From Enterenecus faecium (lineage in GTDB: Bacteria; Bacillota; Clostridia; Oscillospirales; Oscillospiraceae), in assembly GCA_018713215.1 (NCBI GenBank), contig DVFO01000010.1, positions 1-38,350 on the forward strand: a DNA stretch of 38,350 bases. The letters are read 5' to 3'. Under the pieces are notes generated by a model that saw nothing but the letters and a program-made list of their open reading frames with translations, was not told the DNA's origin and ran no database searches. This document shows positions 7,273-14,622 of this stretch, piece after piece. The position numbers and the translations under genes are program-made. Position 1 is the stretch's first letter; each line of letters opens with the position of its first letter.

Positions 7273-8116
7273 GCGTTCCCTCCTGGCCATCCCCTATGTG
7301 GGATGGATGGCCTTCTTTGTGGTGGCCCCCATCATCATGGTGGTGATTTACGCCTTCACCACCGCCGACTTCTCCTTTACCGGGGAGAACTTCACCCGCA
7401 TGGGCACCTTTACGGTGATTTTCACCCGCTCCTTCAAGCTGGCCATCATCGCCACTCTGGTGTGCCTGCTCATTGGCTATCCCCTGTCCTATGCCATGGC
7501 CAAAGAGGGCAAGAGCTTCCAGCGGGTGGCCATGCTCCTCATTATGCTGCCCATGTGGGTCAACTTCCTGCTGCGCACCTACTCCATGATGTCCATCATG
7601 GAAAACAACGGTCTCATCAACCAGTTTTTTGCTGCCATTGGCCTGTTTGATCTCATCAACAACCTCTTTGGCACAGACATTCACTATTTCAAGATGATCG
7701 GCACCCAGGGGGCTGTGGTGGTGGGTATGGTGTACAACTACCTGCCCTTTATGGTGCTGCCCATCTATTCCACCCTCATCAAAATGGACAACACCCTGCT
7801 GGAGGCCGCCCAGGACCTGGGTGCCGACACCGCCACGGTGTTCCGCAAGGTCATCCTGCCCCTGTCCCTGCCCGGCATTCTCTCCGGCGTGACCATGGTG
7901 TTCGTCCCCTCCGTATCCACCTTCGCCATCTCCCGGCTGTTGGGCGGCGGCATCCAGATGCTGCTGGGCGACCTCATTGAACAACAGTTCTTGGGCGGCG
8001 CCTACAACCCCCACCTGGGCTCGGCCATCGCCCTGGTGATGATGGTCATTGTGGTGGCCTGTATGTGGATTATGAATCGCTTCGGTGAGGGCGAAGAACA
8101 GGCGGTGATGCTATGA
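7262..8116 (+). CDS. potB: Spermidine/putrescine ABC transporter permease PotB
   Basis: Inner-membrane permease subunit of the polyamine importer, 284 residues with about six membrane spans. The cytoplasmic EAA loop that contacts the ATPase is clear: EAAQDLGADTATVFRKVILP followed by LSLPGI. The start at 7262 (MKNKRSLLAIPYVGW) is chosen because GAGGAGG lies 7-8 bases upstream and the protein then begins with the usual short basic N-terminus before the first span; the start overlaps the end of potA. The four bases ATGA are shared with potC, so the two permeases are translationally coupled. Confidence 0.94.
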   Translation: MKNKRSLLAIPYVGWMAFFVVAPIIMVVIYAFTTADFSFTGENFTRMGTFTVIFTRSFKLAIIATLVCLLIGYPLSYAMAKEGKSFQRVAMLLIMLPMWVNFLLRTYSMMSIMENNGLINQFFAAIGLFDLINNLFGTDIHYFKMIGTQGAVVVGMVYNYLPFMVLPIYSTLIKMDNTLLEAAQDLGADTATVFRKVILPLSLPGILSGVTMVFVPSVSTFAISRLLGGGIQMLLGDLIEQQFLGGAYNPHLGSAIALVMMVIVVACMWIMNRFGEGEEQAVML

Positions 8117-9000
8117 GTCTGAACAAGAAAAACAGCCTGGGCAACCGCATCCTCATCGGTGTGGTATTCTTCTTCCTCTATGCCCCCATTTTGCTGCTCA
8201 TTTTCTACTCCTTCAACGCCGCAGACTCCAGCGTGGTGTGGAAGGGCTTCTCCCTGCGGTGGTATGCCAAGCTGTTCCAAAATCAGCTGATTATCAAGAG
8301 TGTGTACAACACCCTGCTGGTGTCGGTGCTGGCCACCCTCATTGCCACGGTGGTGGGCACCCTCAGCGCCATTGGCCTGTACTCCATGCGCCGGAAGTTC
8401 CGGGAGCCTCTGCTCACCATCAACAACATCCCCATGATGAACGCCGACATCGTCACCGGCGTGGCCATGTGCCTGTTCTTTGTGGCCGCCCTCAGCGGCT
8501 GGAACTACCTGGCCTCCCACTATCGGCTCATCATCGACCTCTTCGGCACCCAGTATCGGGTCACCTTCCACCAGCTGTCCCTGGGCTTTGGCACCCTGCT
8601 CATCGCCCACATTACCTTTAACATCCCCTATGTCATCCTCTCTGTGGCCCCCAAGCTGCGGCAGATGGACAAAAACCTGGTGGATGCAGCCCAGGACCTG
8701 GGCTGCACCTGGCCCCAGGCCTTCTTCAAGGTGATTTTGCCGGAGATCATGCCCGGTATTGTCTCCGGCGCCCTCATCGCCTTCACCATGAGTGTGGACG
8801 ACTTTGTCATCTCCTACTTCACCGCCGGCTCCTCCACCTCCACCCTGGCCATGCAGATCTACTCCATGACCAAAAAGGGTGTCACCCCGGAGATCAACGC
8901 CGTGTCCACCATTCTCTTCGGGGTGGTGCTGGTGCTGCTGATCATCGTCAATGTCCGGGAGATTCGAGCGGAGAAGGCCGCTGCCAAGCGGGTCTATTGA
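8113..9000 (+). CDS. potC: Spermidine/putrescine ABC transporter permease PotC
   Basis: Second permease of the importer, 295 residues with about six membrane spans. The EAA loop reads DAAQDLGCTWPQAFFKVILP, and the SVDDFVISYFTAG stretch near residue 225 is characteristic of PotC. It starts four bases inside potB and is followed after 24 bases by the binding protein gene. It would form the transmembrane channel with PotB. Confidence 0.95.
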   Translation: MSLNKKNSLGNRILIGVVFFFLYAPILLLIFYSFNAADSSVVWKGFSLRWYAKLFQNQLIIKSVYNTLLVSVLATLIATVVGTLSAIGLYSMRRKFREPLLTINNIPMMNADIVTGVAMCLFFVAALSGWNYLASHYRLIIDLFGTQYRVTFHQLSLGFGTLLIAHITFNIPYVILSVAPKLRQMDKNLVDAAQDLGCTWPQAFFKVILPEIMPGIVSGALIAFTMSVDDFVISYFTAGSSTSTLAMQIYSMTKKGVTPEINAVSTILFGVVLVLLIIVNVREIRAEKAAAKRVY

Positions 9001-9024
9001 TTTTCATCGAGGAGGAATGAACCT

Positions 9025-10146
9025 TTGAAAAAGCTAGCCATTGCGGCTCTGGCCTGTGTGCTGGTGGGCGGCTTCTGCTTCTCCGCCTGTACCATTGAGC
9101 GCATTGACCCCGAGGCCGACAGCAACACCGCCGCCACCAACACCGGCAAGCGGGTGCTCAACGTGTGCAACTGGGGCGAATATATCGACGAGGACCTCAT
9201 CACCCAGTTCCAGGAGGAGACGGGCATCACCGTCAACTACCAGACCGCCGACAGTAACGAGTCCCTGTACTCTCTGCTGAAAAACGGCGGCGCCAACTAC
9301 GACGTCATCTGTCCCTCCGACTATATGATCTCCCAGCTCATTGAGGAGGACATGCTCCAGCCCCTGAACTACGACAACATCCCCAACTACTCCTATATTG
9401 GGGACCAGTTCAAGAACCTGGCCTTTGACCCCAACAACGAGTACACCGTTCCCTACACCTGGGGCACCCTGGGCATCATCTACAACAAGACCATGGTGGA
9501 CGGCCCCATTACCAGCTGGTCCTCCCTGTACGATGACGCCAATAAGGGCAACGTGCTGCTCATCAACAACTCCCGGGACGCCTTTGGCAACGCCCTCATC
9601 TATCTGGGCTACTCGGTGAACACCACCAACGAGGACGAGATCCGTGAGGCCTATGAGCTTATCGCCAATGCCAAAAAGCGGGGTATCTTCCAAGGTCAGG
9701 GCATGGACGAGGTGTTCAACAAGATGGAGCAGGGCAATACCGCCATTGCCACCTACTACGCCGGCGACTACCTGTCCATGTACGAGAACAACTCCGACCT
9801 GGCCTACGTCATCCCCGAGGAGGGTGCCAACTGGTTTGTGGACGCCTGGTGCATTCTGAAAAATGCTCAACATGTGTCTGAGGCGGAGGAGTGGATCAAC
9901 TTCATGGCCTCCACCAACGCCTCTCTGGCCAACATGGACTATATCTGGTACGCCTCTCCCAACACCGAGGCGCTGGAGAAGTACCCCGAGTACTACAAGG
10001 AGACCTACGGTGAGGAGCTGGACCCGGAGCTCTACGAGATCATGGCTCCCTCTGCCGACGTGCTGAAAAAGTGCGAGAACTACGTGGTGCTCCCCCAGGA
10101 GACCCGCGATCTGTACAACGATCTTTGGATTCAGCTGGGCCTTTAA
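9025..10146 (+). CDS. potD: Spermidine/putrescine-binding lipoprotein PotD
   Basis: Extracellular substrate-binding protein of the importer. The 373 residues start with a lipoprotein signal (KKLAIAALACVLVGGFCFSAC). Cleavage before the Cys of the FSAC lipobox would anchor it to the membrane. The mature protein has PotD/PotF-type segments: VLNVCNWGEYID, DVICPSDYMI, YTWGTLGIIYNK and TAIATYYAGDYLSMY. The start codon is TTG with GAGGAGGAA upstream. Putrescine and spermidine cannot be distinguished from sequence alone. Last gene of potABCD. Confidence 0.95.
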   Translation: MKKLAIAALACVLVGGFCFSACTIERIDPEADSNTAATNTGKRVLNVCNWGEYIDEDLITQFQEETGITVNYQTADSNESLYSLLKNGGANYDVICPSDYMISQLIEEDMLQPLNYDNIPNYSYIGDQFKNLAFDPNNEYTVPYTWGTLGIIYNKTMVDGPITSWSSLYDDANKGNVLLINNSRDAFGNALIYLGYSVNTTNEDEIREAYELIANAKKRGIFQGQGMDEVFNKMEQGNTAIATYYAGDYLSMYENNSDLAYVIPEEGANWFVDAWCILKNAQHVSEAEEWINFMASTNASLANMDYIWYASPNTEALEKYPEYYKETYGEELDPELYEIMAPSADVLKKCENYVVLPQETRDLYNDLWIQLGL

Positions 10147-10150
10147 GCTT

Positions 10151-10315
10151 CCCATAGAAGTCCATGGACTTCTATGGGAGGAGGCTTGCATGTGGGGTGG
10201 AACTCGATTTCTGACGAAAAAGTCATTCCACCCCACATGAGAAGTGTCATTTCCCCGGCACATGTCCGTGGAAATGACGCAATTTAGATTTTTCCGTCAC
10301 CTGCGGGTGACGGAA
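10151..10315. repeat. Cluster of four inverted repeats
   Basis: Four hairpins in a row: a perfect 28-base palindrome (10151-10178); 14-bp perfect arms 10189-10202/10226-10239; 9-bp arms 10246-10254/10270-10278; and 10-bp perfect arms 10292-10301/10306-10315 with a TGCG loop. None is followed by a good T-run. No coding frame is seen. It looks like an intergenic repeat element rather than a simple terminator. Confidence 0.75.
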
Positions 10316-10354
10316 CTCTGCGAGGCCCCGAGCCAAGCAAAGTGCTCTTGATTT

Positions 10355-10386
10355 GGGCGGCGTCCGTTGGCGCCGCTCTTTTCTCT
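10355..10386 (+). terminator. Possible terminator downstream of potD
   Basis: GCGGCG (10357-10362) pairs with CGCCGC (10371-10376), followed by TCTTTTCTCTT. It is the only hairpin in this gap with a pyrimidine-rich tail. Confidence 0.5.
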
Positions 10387-10414
10387 TGTCAAGAGAGTAA
10401 ATTTCGGGTACACT
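10386..10414 (+). promoter_or_regulatory. Promoter of the thioesterase gene
   Basis: TTGTCA-N17-TACACT, about 30 bases upstream of the ATG at 10445. Confidence 0.6.
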
Positions 10415-10444
10415 GTGTCCAGACAACACAAAGGAGGAATCCCC

Positions 10445-10837
10445 ATGTCCATTGAAGTCGGCCTCAAGGGCCGTTTTGAGTCCGTGGTCACCCAGGAGAA
10501 AACCGCCACTGCGGTGGGCTCCGGTCTGGTGCCCGTCTTTGCCACCCCCTATATGGTGGCCATGATGGAAAACGCCGCCTCGGACTCCCTCATCCCCTGC
10601 CTGGCCCCCGGTGAGAGCTCCGTGGGCACCCACCTGAACATCGCCCACTCCTCCGCCACCCCCGTGGGTATGAAGGTGTGGGCGGAGAGCGTGGTCACCG
10701 CCGTGGAGGGCCGTAAGGTCACCTTCGAGGTGCACGCCTACGACGAGCGGGGTGAGATCGGCTCCGGCGTCCACGAGCGCTTCATCATCCACGCAGAGAA
10801 GTTTATGGCCAAGACCCAGAGCAAGCTGGAGGGCTAA
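10445..10837 (+). CDS. FlK-like thioesterase family protein (hot-dog fold)
   Basis: A 130-residue hot-dog thioesterase related to fluoroacetyl-CoA thioesterase FlK. T34, E42 and H68 have exactly the spacing of the FlK catalytic residues (Thr42, Glu50, His76), within VFATPYMVAMMENAA and THLNIAHSSATP. In most bacteria such proteins act on other acyl-CoAs, and the substrate is unknown here. The start at 10445 has AAGGAGGA upstream; a longer frame exists but would cross the promoter. It is a single-gene unit with its own promoter and terminator. Confidence 0.85.
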   Translation: MSIEVGLKGRFESVVTQEKTATAVGSGLVPVFATPYMVAMMENAASDSLIPCLAPGESSVGTHLNIAHSSATPVGMKVWAESVVTAVEGRKVTFEVHAYDERGEIGSGVHERFIIHAEKFMAKTQSKLEG

Positions 10838-10844
10838 CCCCACG

Positions 10845-10885
10845 CGGCGCCGCAAAGGTACTCCCTTTGGCGGCGCCGTTTTTTC
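10845..10885 (+). terminator. Thioesterase gene terminator
   Basis: A GC-rich stem of about 14 bp (10845-10858 with 10864-10878, one bulged G), followed by TTTTTTC. Confidence 0.88.
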
Positions 10886-10940
10886 TTGACTTTCTCCTAC
10901 TTTTGTGCTAGGATAACCCTACCCCCCAGGGGAGTGTTAT
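10886..10940 (+). promoter_or_regulatory. csoR-copA promoter with CsoR-type operator
   Basis: TTGACT-N17-TAGGAT (10886-10914). It is followed at once by an imperfect dyad centred on CCCCCC (about 10912-10940; outer arms ATAAC and GTTAT, inner ACCCC and GGGG). GC-tract dyads flanked by AT are the known type of CsoR operator. The position over the transcription start fits repression by CsoR that is relieved by Cu(I). Confidence 0.65.
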
Positions 10941-10963
10941 TCCAACGTAAGGAGGGATGCGTC

Positions 10964-11224
10964 ATGATGGCCGATGCCAAGACCGTGACTCGCCTATTGA
11001 AAACCGCCCGAGGACAACTGGACGGAATTTTAACCATGATTGAAGAGGACCGCTACTGTATGGACATCTCCCAGCAGCTGTTGGCGGTGGACGCCCTGGT
11101 GCGCCGGGCCAACAAGGAGGTGCTCACCGCCCACCTGAAACACTGTGTGGAGCAGGCGGACACCCCCCAGGAGCGAGCCCAAAAGGTGGACGAGCTGGTG
11201 GCCGCTCTGGGCAAGCTGCTGTAA
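10964..11224 (+). CDS. csoR: Copper-sensing transcriptional repressor CsoR
   Basis: An 86-residue all-helical metal sensor of the CsoR/RcnR family. C32, H57 and C61 have the same spacing as the Cu(I) ligands of M. tuberculosis CsoR (C36, H61, C65). The RLLKTARGQLDGILTMIEEDRYCMDI N-terminal region is typical. The start has GGAGGG eight bases upstream. It is followed after 13 bases by the copper ATPase gene, so the repressor probably controls its own operon. Confidence 0.92.
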   Translation: MMADAKTVTRLLKTARGQLDGILTMIEEDRYCMDISQQLLAVDALVRRANKEVLTAHLKHCVEQADTPQERAQKVDELVAALGKLL

Positions 11225-11237
11225 AGGAGGCCCCGCC

Positions 11238-13748
11238 ATGAAACAGAAGTTTTCTGTCACCGGCATGACCTGCGCCGCCTGCTCTGCACATGTGGAAAAG
11301 GCGGTGAAGGGACTGGATGGCGTCCAGGAGGTGCAGGTGAACCTGTTGGGCAACTCCATGTCGGTGACCTACAATGAGCCTCTGACCGCCCAGCAAATCT
11401 GCGAAGCAGTGGCCAAGGCCGGGTACGGGGCCACGGTGATGGGGGAGAAATCCGCCCCGGCTCCTGCTCCCGTGTCCGATGCCCAGAAGTCCTTGAAGGT
11501 GCGTTTTATCTCCTCCTTGGTCTTTCTGCTGCCCCTGTTCTACCTGTCCATGGGACATATGATGGGCTGGCCCATTCCCCACTTTTTCCACGGCACTCAA
11601 AATGCCATGGTGTACGCCCTCACCCTCTTCTTGCTCACCCTGCCCCCGCTGATCATCAACCGGGCCTATTTTGTGGGTGGCTTCCGCTCCCTCTGGCATC
11701 GAGCCCCCAATATGGACTCCCTCATCGCTGTAGGCTCCTCTGCCGCTGTGCTCTACGGCATTGTAGCTCTGTACGCCATCGGCTGGGGGCTGGGGCACGG
11801 GGACACCGCCCTGGTGGAGCGGTACGCCATGGACCTGTACTTTGAGTCGGCGGCCATGATCGTCACCCTCATCACCCTGGGCAAGTTTCTGGAGGCCCGC
11901 TCCAAGGGCAAAACCGGTCAGGCCATCGCCCGGCTCATGGATTTGAGCCCCAAGACCGCCACCGTGCTGCGGGACGGCCAGGAGGTGACCATCCCCACCC
12001 AGGAGGTACAGGTGGGTGACCTGCTCCTCATCCGCCCCGGCTCCGCCCTCCCGGTAGACGGGGTGGTGGTGTCGGGGGTGTCCAGCGTGGATGAGTCCCC
12101 CCTCACCGGGGAGTCCATCCCCGTGGACAAGGGAGAGGGGGACCGGGTGATGTCCGGCTGTCTCAACGGCGCCGGGATGCTCACCGTCCGGGCCACCCAG
12201 GTGGGCCAGGACACCACCCTGTCCCAAATGATCGCCCTGGTGGAGGAGGCCGCCTCCTCCAAGGCCCCCATTTCCCGGCTGGCCGACCGGGTGGCGGGTA
12301 TCTTCGTCCCCGTGGTCATGGGCATTGCTCTCCTCACCGCCCTGGTGTGGCTGGTCAGCGGCCACACCGTGGCCCAGGCCCTCACCTCTGCCGTGGCGGT
12401 GCTGGTGATCTCCTGCCCCTGCGCCCTGGGATTGGCCACCCCCGTGGCTATCATGGTGGGCACCGGTGTGGGCGCCCAGAACGGCATTCTCATCAAGTCC
12501 GCCCAGGCCCTGGAGCAGCTGGGCAAGGTGTCCTGCATCGTGCTGGACAAGACGGGCACCATCACCCAGGGCAAGCCCCAGGTGACGGGTGTGTACCCGG
12601 TGGGCCAGCTGTCTGAGAACCAGCTGCTCACCATCGCCGCCAGCCTGGAGCATCCCTCCCAGCACCCCCTGGGCCAGGCCATTGTGGCCCACGCCCAGGC
12701 CCAGAACCTGTCTCTCCAGGAAGTGGTGGACTTCCAGGCCGTCCACGGTAAGGGCGTGACCGGAACCCTCCAGGGTCTCCCCTTTCTGGCAGGCAATCAG
12801 GCCATGATGGAGGAGGCAGGGGTAGACCTGTCTTCCGTGGCCCAGCGCACCCAGGCTCTCACAGAAAAGGGCCACACCCCCCTGTATTTCGCCCAGGGCA
12901 CCACCCTGGTGGGTGTCATTGGGGTGGCAGACACCGTGAAGCCCACCAGCGCCCAGGCCGTGGCGGAACTGCGTAAACTGGGTCTGGACGTAGTAATGCT
13001 CACCGGAGACCACCCCGCCACCGCCCAGGCCATCGCCCAGGAGGTGGGCGTCTCTCAGGTCATCGCCCAGGTACTGCCCACCCAGAAGGAGGGCCACATT
13101 GCCCAGCTGCAAGCCCAGGGACACCAGGTGGCCATGGTGGGGGACGGCATCAACGACGCCCCCGCTCTGGCTCGGGCGGAGGTGGGCATCGCCATCGGGG
13201 CAGGCTCTGACATCGCCCTGGACTCTGCCGATCTGGTGCTCATGAAGAGCGACCTGCTGGACGCGGTCACCGCGGTGCGCCTGTCCCGGGCCACCCTGCG
13301 CAACATCAAGGAAAACCTGTTCTGGGCCTTCTGCTACAACGCCATCTGCATCCCCGTAGCCGCCGGGGTGTTCTATCCTCTGTTCCACCTCCAGCTCTCC
13401 CCCATGCTGGCCTCTGCCGCCATGAGCCTGAGCTCGGTGTGCGTGGTCACCAACGCCCTGCGGCTGCGCCGCTTCCGCCCCACCAAATCGAATACCCCAG
13501 CGGTGTGCAACAACACCTGCTGTGAATTGAAAGGAGAAGAACCTACCATGACTCAAACCATCCACATCCAGGGCATGATGTGCCCCCACTGCGTGAGCCA
13601 CGTCACCCAGGCCCTGAACGCCATTCCCGGCGTGTCCGCCCAGGTGGATCTGGAAAGCGGCACCGCCACCGTCACCGGAGACGTGTCCGCTGACACCCTC
13701 AAGGCCGCCGTGGAGGGGGCCGGATATCAGGTCACCGCCATCGACTGA
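11238..13748 (+). CDS. copA: Copper-exporting P1B-type ATPase, fused to a C-terminal CopZ-like domain
   Basis: Membrane pump that exports Cu(I), 836 residues. An N-terminal heavy-metal-associated (HMA) domain has GMTCAAC (9-15). Then come the membrane spans, the actuator loop with TGES, the transport motif CPCALGLATP, the phosphorylation site DKTGTIT, the HP of EHPSQHPLG, MLTGD and GDGINDAPALA. After the last spans a Cys-rich linker (CNNTCC) runs without a stop codon into a second HMA domain (residues 771-836, CPHC). Chaperone CopZ is usually a separate gene; here it is in frame. An AAGGAGA site and ATG inside the frame suggest that CopZ can also be made alone. ATG 11238 has AAGGAGG upstream. 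Confidence 0.94.
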   Translation: MKQKFSVTGMTCAACSAHVEKAVKGLDGVQEVQVNLLGNSMSVTYNEPLTAQQICEAVAKAGYGATVMGEKSAPAPAPVSDAQKSLKVRFISSLVFLLPLFYLSMGHMMGWPIPHFFHGTQNAMVYALTLFLLTLPPLIINRAYFVGGFRSLWHRAPNMDSLIAVGSSAAVLYGIVALYAIGWGLGHGDTALVERYAMDLYFESAAMIVTLITLGKFLEARSKGKTGQAIARLMDLSPKTATVLRDGQEVTIPTQEVQVGDLLLIRPGSALPVDGVVVSGVSSVDESPLTGESIPVDKGEGDRVMSGCLNGAGMLTVRATQVGQDTTLSQMIALVEEAASSKAPISRLADRVAGIFVPVVMGIALLTALVWLVSGHTVAQALTSAVAVLVISCPCALGLATPVAIMVGTGVGAQNGILIKSAQALEQLGKVSCIVLDKTGTITQGKPQVTGVYPVGQLSENQLLTIAASLEHPSQHPLGQAIVAHAQAQNLSLQEVVDFQAVHGKGVTGTLQGLPFLAGNQAMMEEAGVDLSSVAQRTQALTEKGHTPLYFAQGTTLVGVIGVADTVKPTSAQAVAELRKLGLDVVMLTGDHPATAQAIAQEVGVSQVIAQVLPTQKEGHIAQLQAQGHQVAMVGDGINDAPALARAEVGIAIGAGSDIALDSADLVLMKSDLLDAVTAVRLSRATLRNIKENLFWAFCYNAICIPVAAGVFYPLFHLQLSPMLASAAMSLSSVCVVTNALRLRRFRPTKSNTPAVCNNTCCELKGEEPTMTQTIHIQGMMCPHCVSHVTQALNAIPGVSAQVDLESGTATVTGDVSADTLKAAVEGAGYQVTAID
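13548..13748 (+). CDS. copZ: CopZ-like copper chaperone, in-frame internal start within copA
   Basis: The last 66 codons of the copA frame are a complete HMA chaperone (beta-alpha-beta-beta-alpha-beta length, GMMCPHCVSH metal loop). AAGGAGA lies ten bases before the ATG at 13548, a normal initiation geometry. Separate translation is therefore plausible, giving both a fused ATPase and a free chaperone. This is inferred; only the ribosome site and the domain boundary are seen. Confidence 0.5.
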   Translation: MTQTIHIQGMMCPHCVSHVTQALNAIPGVSAQVDLESGTATVTGDVSADTLKAAVEGAGYQVTAID

Positions 13749-13763
13749 TTACCCCAGAAGCCC

Positions 13764-13793
13764 GAAGAGCCGCCCCTGTGTGGGCGGCTCTTC
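13764..13793 (+). terminator. csoR-copA terminator
   Basis: A perfect 12-bp stem (13764-13775 with 13782-13793). The following tail is only moderately T-rich (TCCTATCTTAACTCTTTC). Confidence 0.65.
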
Positions 13794-13858
13794 TCCTATC
13801 TTAACTCTTTCTTGATAAAATCCTAACGGTTTGACACCTTTTTATTTCCGACACAATC

Positions 13859-13867
13859 TGCTACAAT
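13859..13867 (+). promoter_or_regulatory. Extended -10 promoter of the VTT protein gene
   Basis: TGCTACAAT matches an extended -10 (TGnTATAAT). A TTGACA at 13831-13836 is too far for it (25 bases) but could serve a weaker overlapping -10. Confidence 0.45.
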
Positions 13868-13898
13868 ATTCCTATCTTTTCACAGGAGGTGGGAAGTT

Positions 13899-14582
13899 GT
13901 GAACCCACGTATCAAACAGGCCCTGTTGTGGCTTGTCACCATAGCTCTGTTGGGCGGCTGCGTCTACGCCCTGTACGCCACTGGCTTTTTCCAGACCCTC
14001 CACTCCAGATCGGCCATGGAAGCCTATATCGCCCAGTTCTCCCCCTGGTCCCACCTGATGTACTTTGTCATTCAGCTCATTTCGGTGATCGTCGCCCCCA
14101 TCCCCAGCAACATCACCGCTCTGGTGGGGGCGGTCATGTTCGGATTCTGGCCCGCCTTTCTCCTCACATGGGGGGCGGTGGTTCTGGGGTCGGTGATCGT
14201 CTTTCTCCTGGCCCGAGTGCTGGGCCACAAGTTTGTCCACCAGTTTGTCAGTGAGAAGGTGTCCGGCAAGTACCTGGATGTCATCCAGCGCAAGCGGGAC
14301 GTCTTCCTCTTCCTGGCCTTTCTCTTCCCCTTCTTCCCCGACGACCTGCTGTGCATTCTGGCGGGGCTCACCGACCTGAGCCTGAAACGCTTTCTCATCC
14401 TCTGCCTGGTGGCCCGGCCCTGGGGCCTTCTGGTGGCCTGCGGCGCGGGTGGCTCCGCCCTCTCCATTCCACCCTGGGCCATGGTCCTCATTGGCCTGGT
14501 GGGGCTGGCAGTGTTTCTCGTGGCCCTACGGTACGGGGATAAGGTGGAACAAGCCATTTTACAGCGCATGAACAAAGAGTAA
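13899..14582 (+). CDS. VTT domain protein, TVP38/TMEM64 family
   Basis: Integral membrane protein of the DedA/VTT superfamily, 227 residues with about five hydrophobic segments. The family core is visible as VIVAPIPSNITALVGAVMFG followed by a Gly-rich membrane segment and LARVLGHKF. Members are linked to lipid scrambling or transport and to membrane homeostasis; the substrate of this one is unknown. The start is GTG at 13899, eight bases after AGGAGGT. It is monocistronic, ending at a terminator shared with the convergent lysA. Confidence 0.88.
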   Translation: MNPRIKQALLWLVTIALLGGCVYALYATGFFQTLHSRSAMEAYIAQFSPWSHLMYFVIQLISVIVAPIPSNITALVGAVMFGFWPAFLLTWGAVVLGSVIVFLLARVLGHKFVHQFVSEKVSGKYLDVIQRKRDVFLFLAFLFPFFPDDLLCILAGLTDLSLKRFLILCLVARPWGLLVACGAGGSALSIPPWAMVLIGLVGLAVFLVALRYGDKVEQAILQRMNKE

Positions 14583-14619
14583 AAACTTCCCGTCCGGCGG
14601 TGCCGGACGGGAAGTTTTC
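14583..14619. terminator. Bidirectional terminator between the VTT gene and lysA
   Basis: A perfect 17-bp stem (14583-14599 with 14603-14619) with a GGT loop and AAAA/TTTT ends, serving both converging genes. Confidence 0.92.
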
Positions 14620-14622
14620 TTG

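Noticed and set aside
11124..13601. An 825-codon open frame on the minus strand
   Set aside because: It is antisense to csoR-copA, which has all P-type ATPase motifs. The antisense protein is His/Gly/Gln-rich noise.
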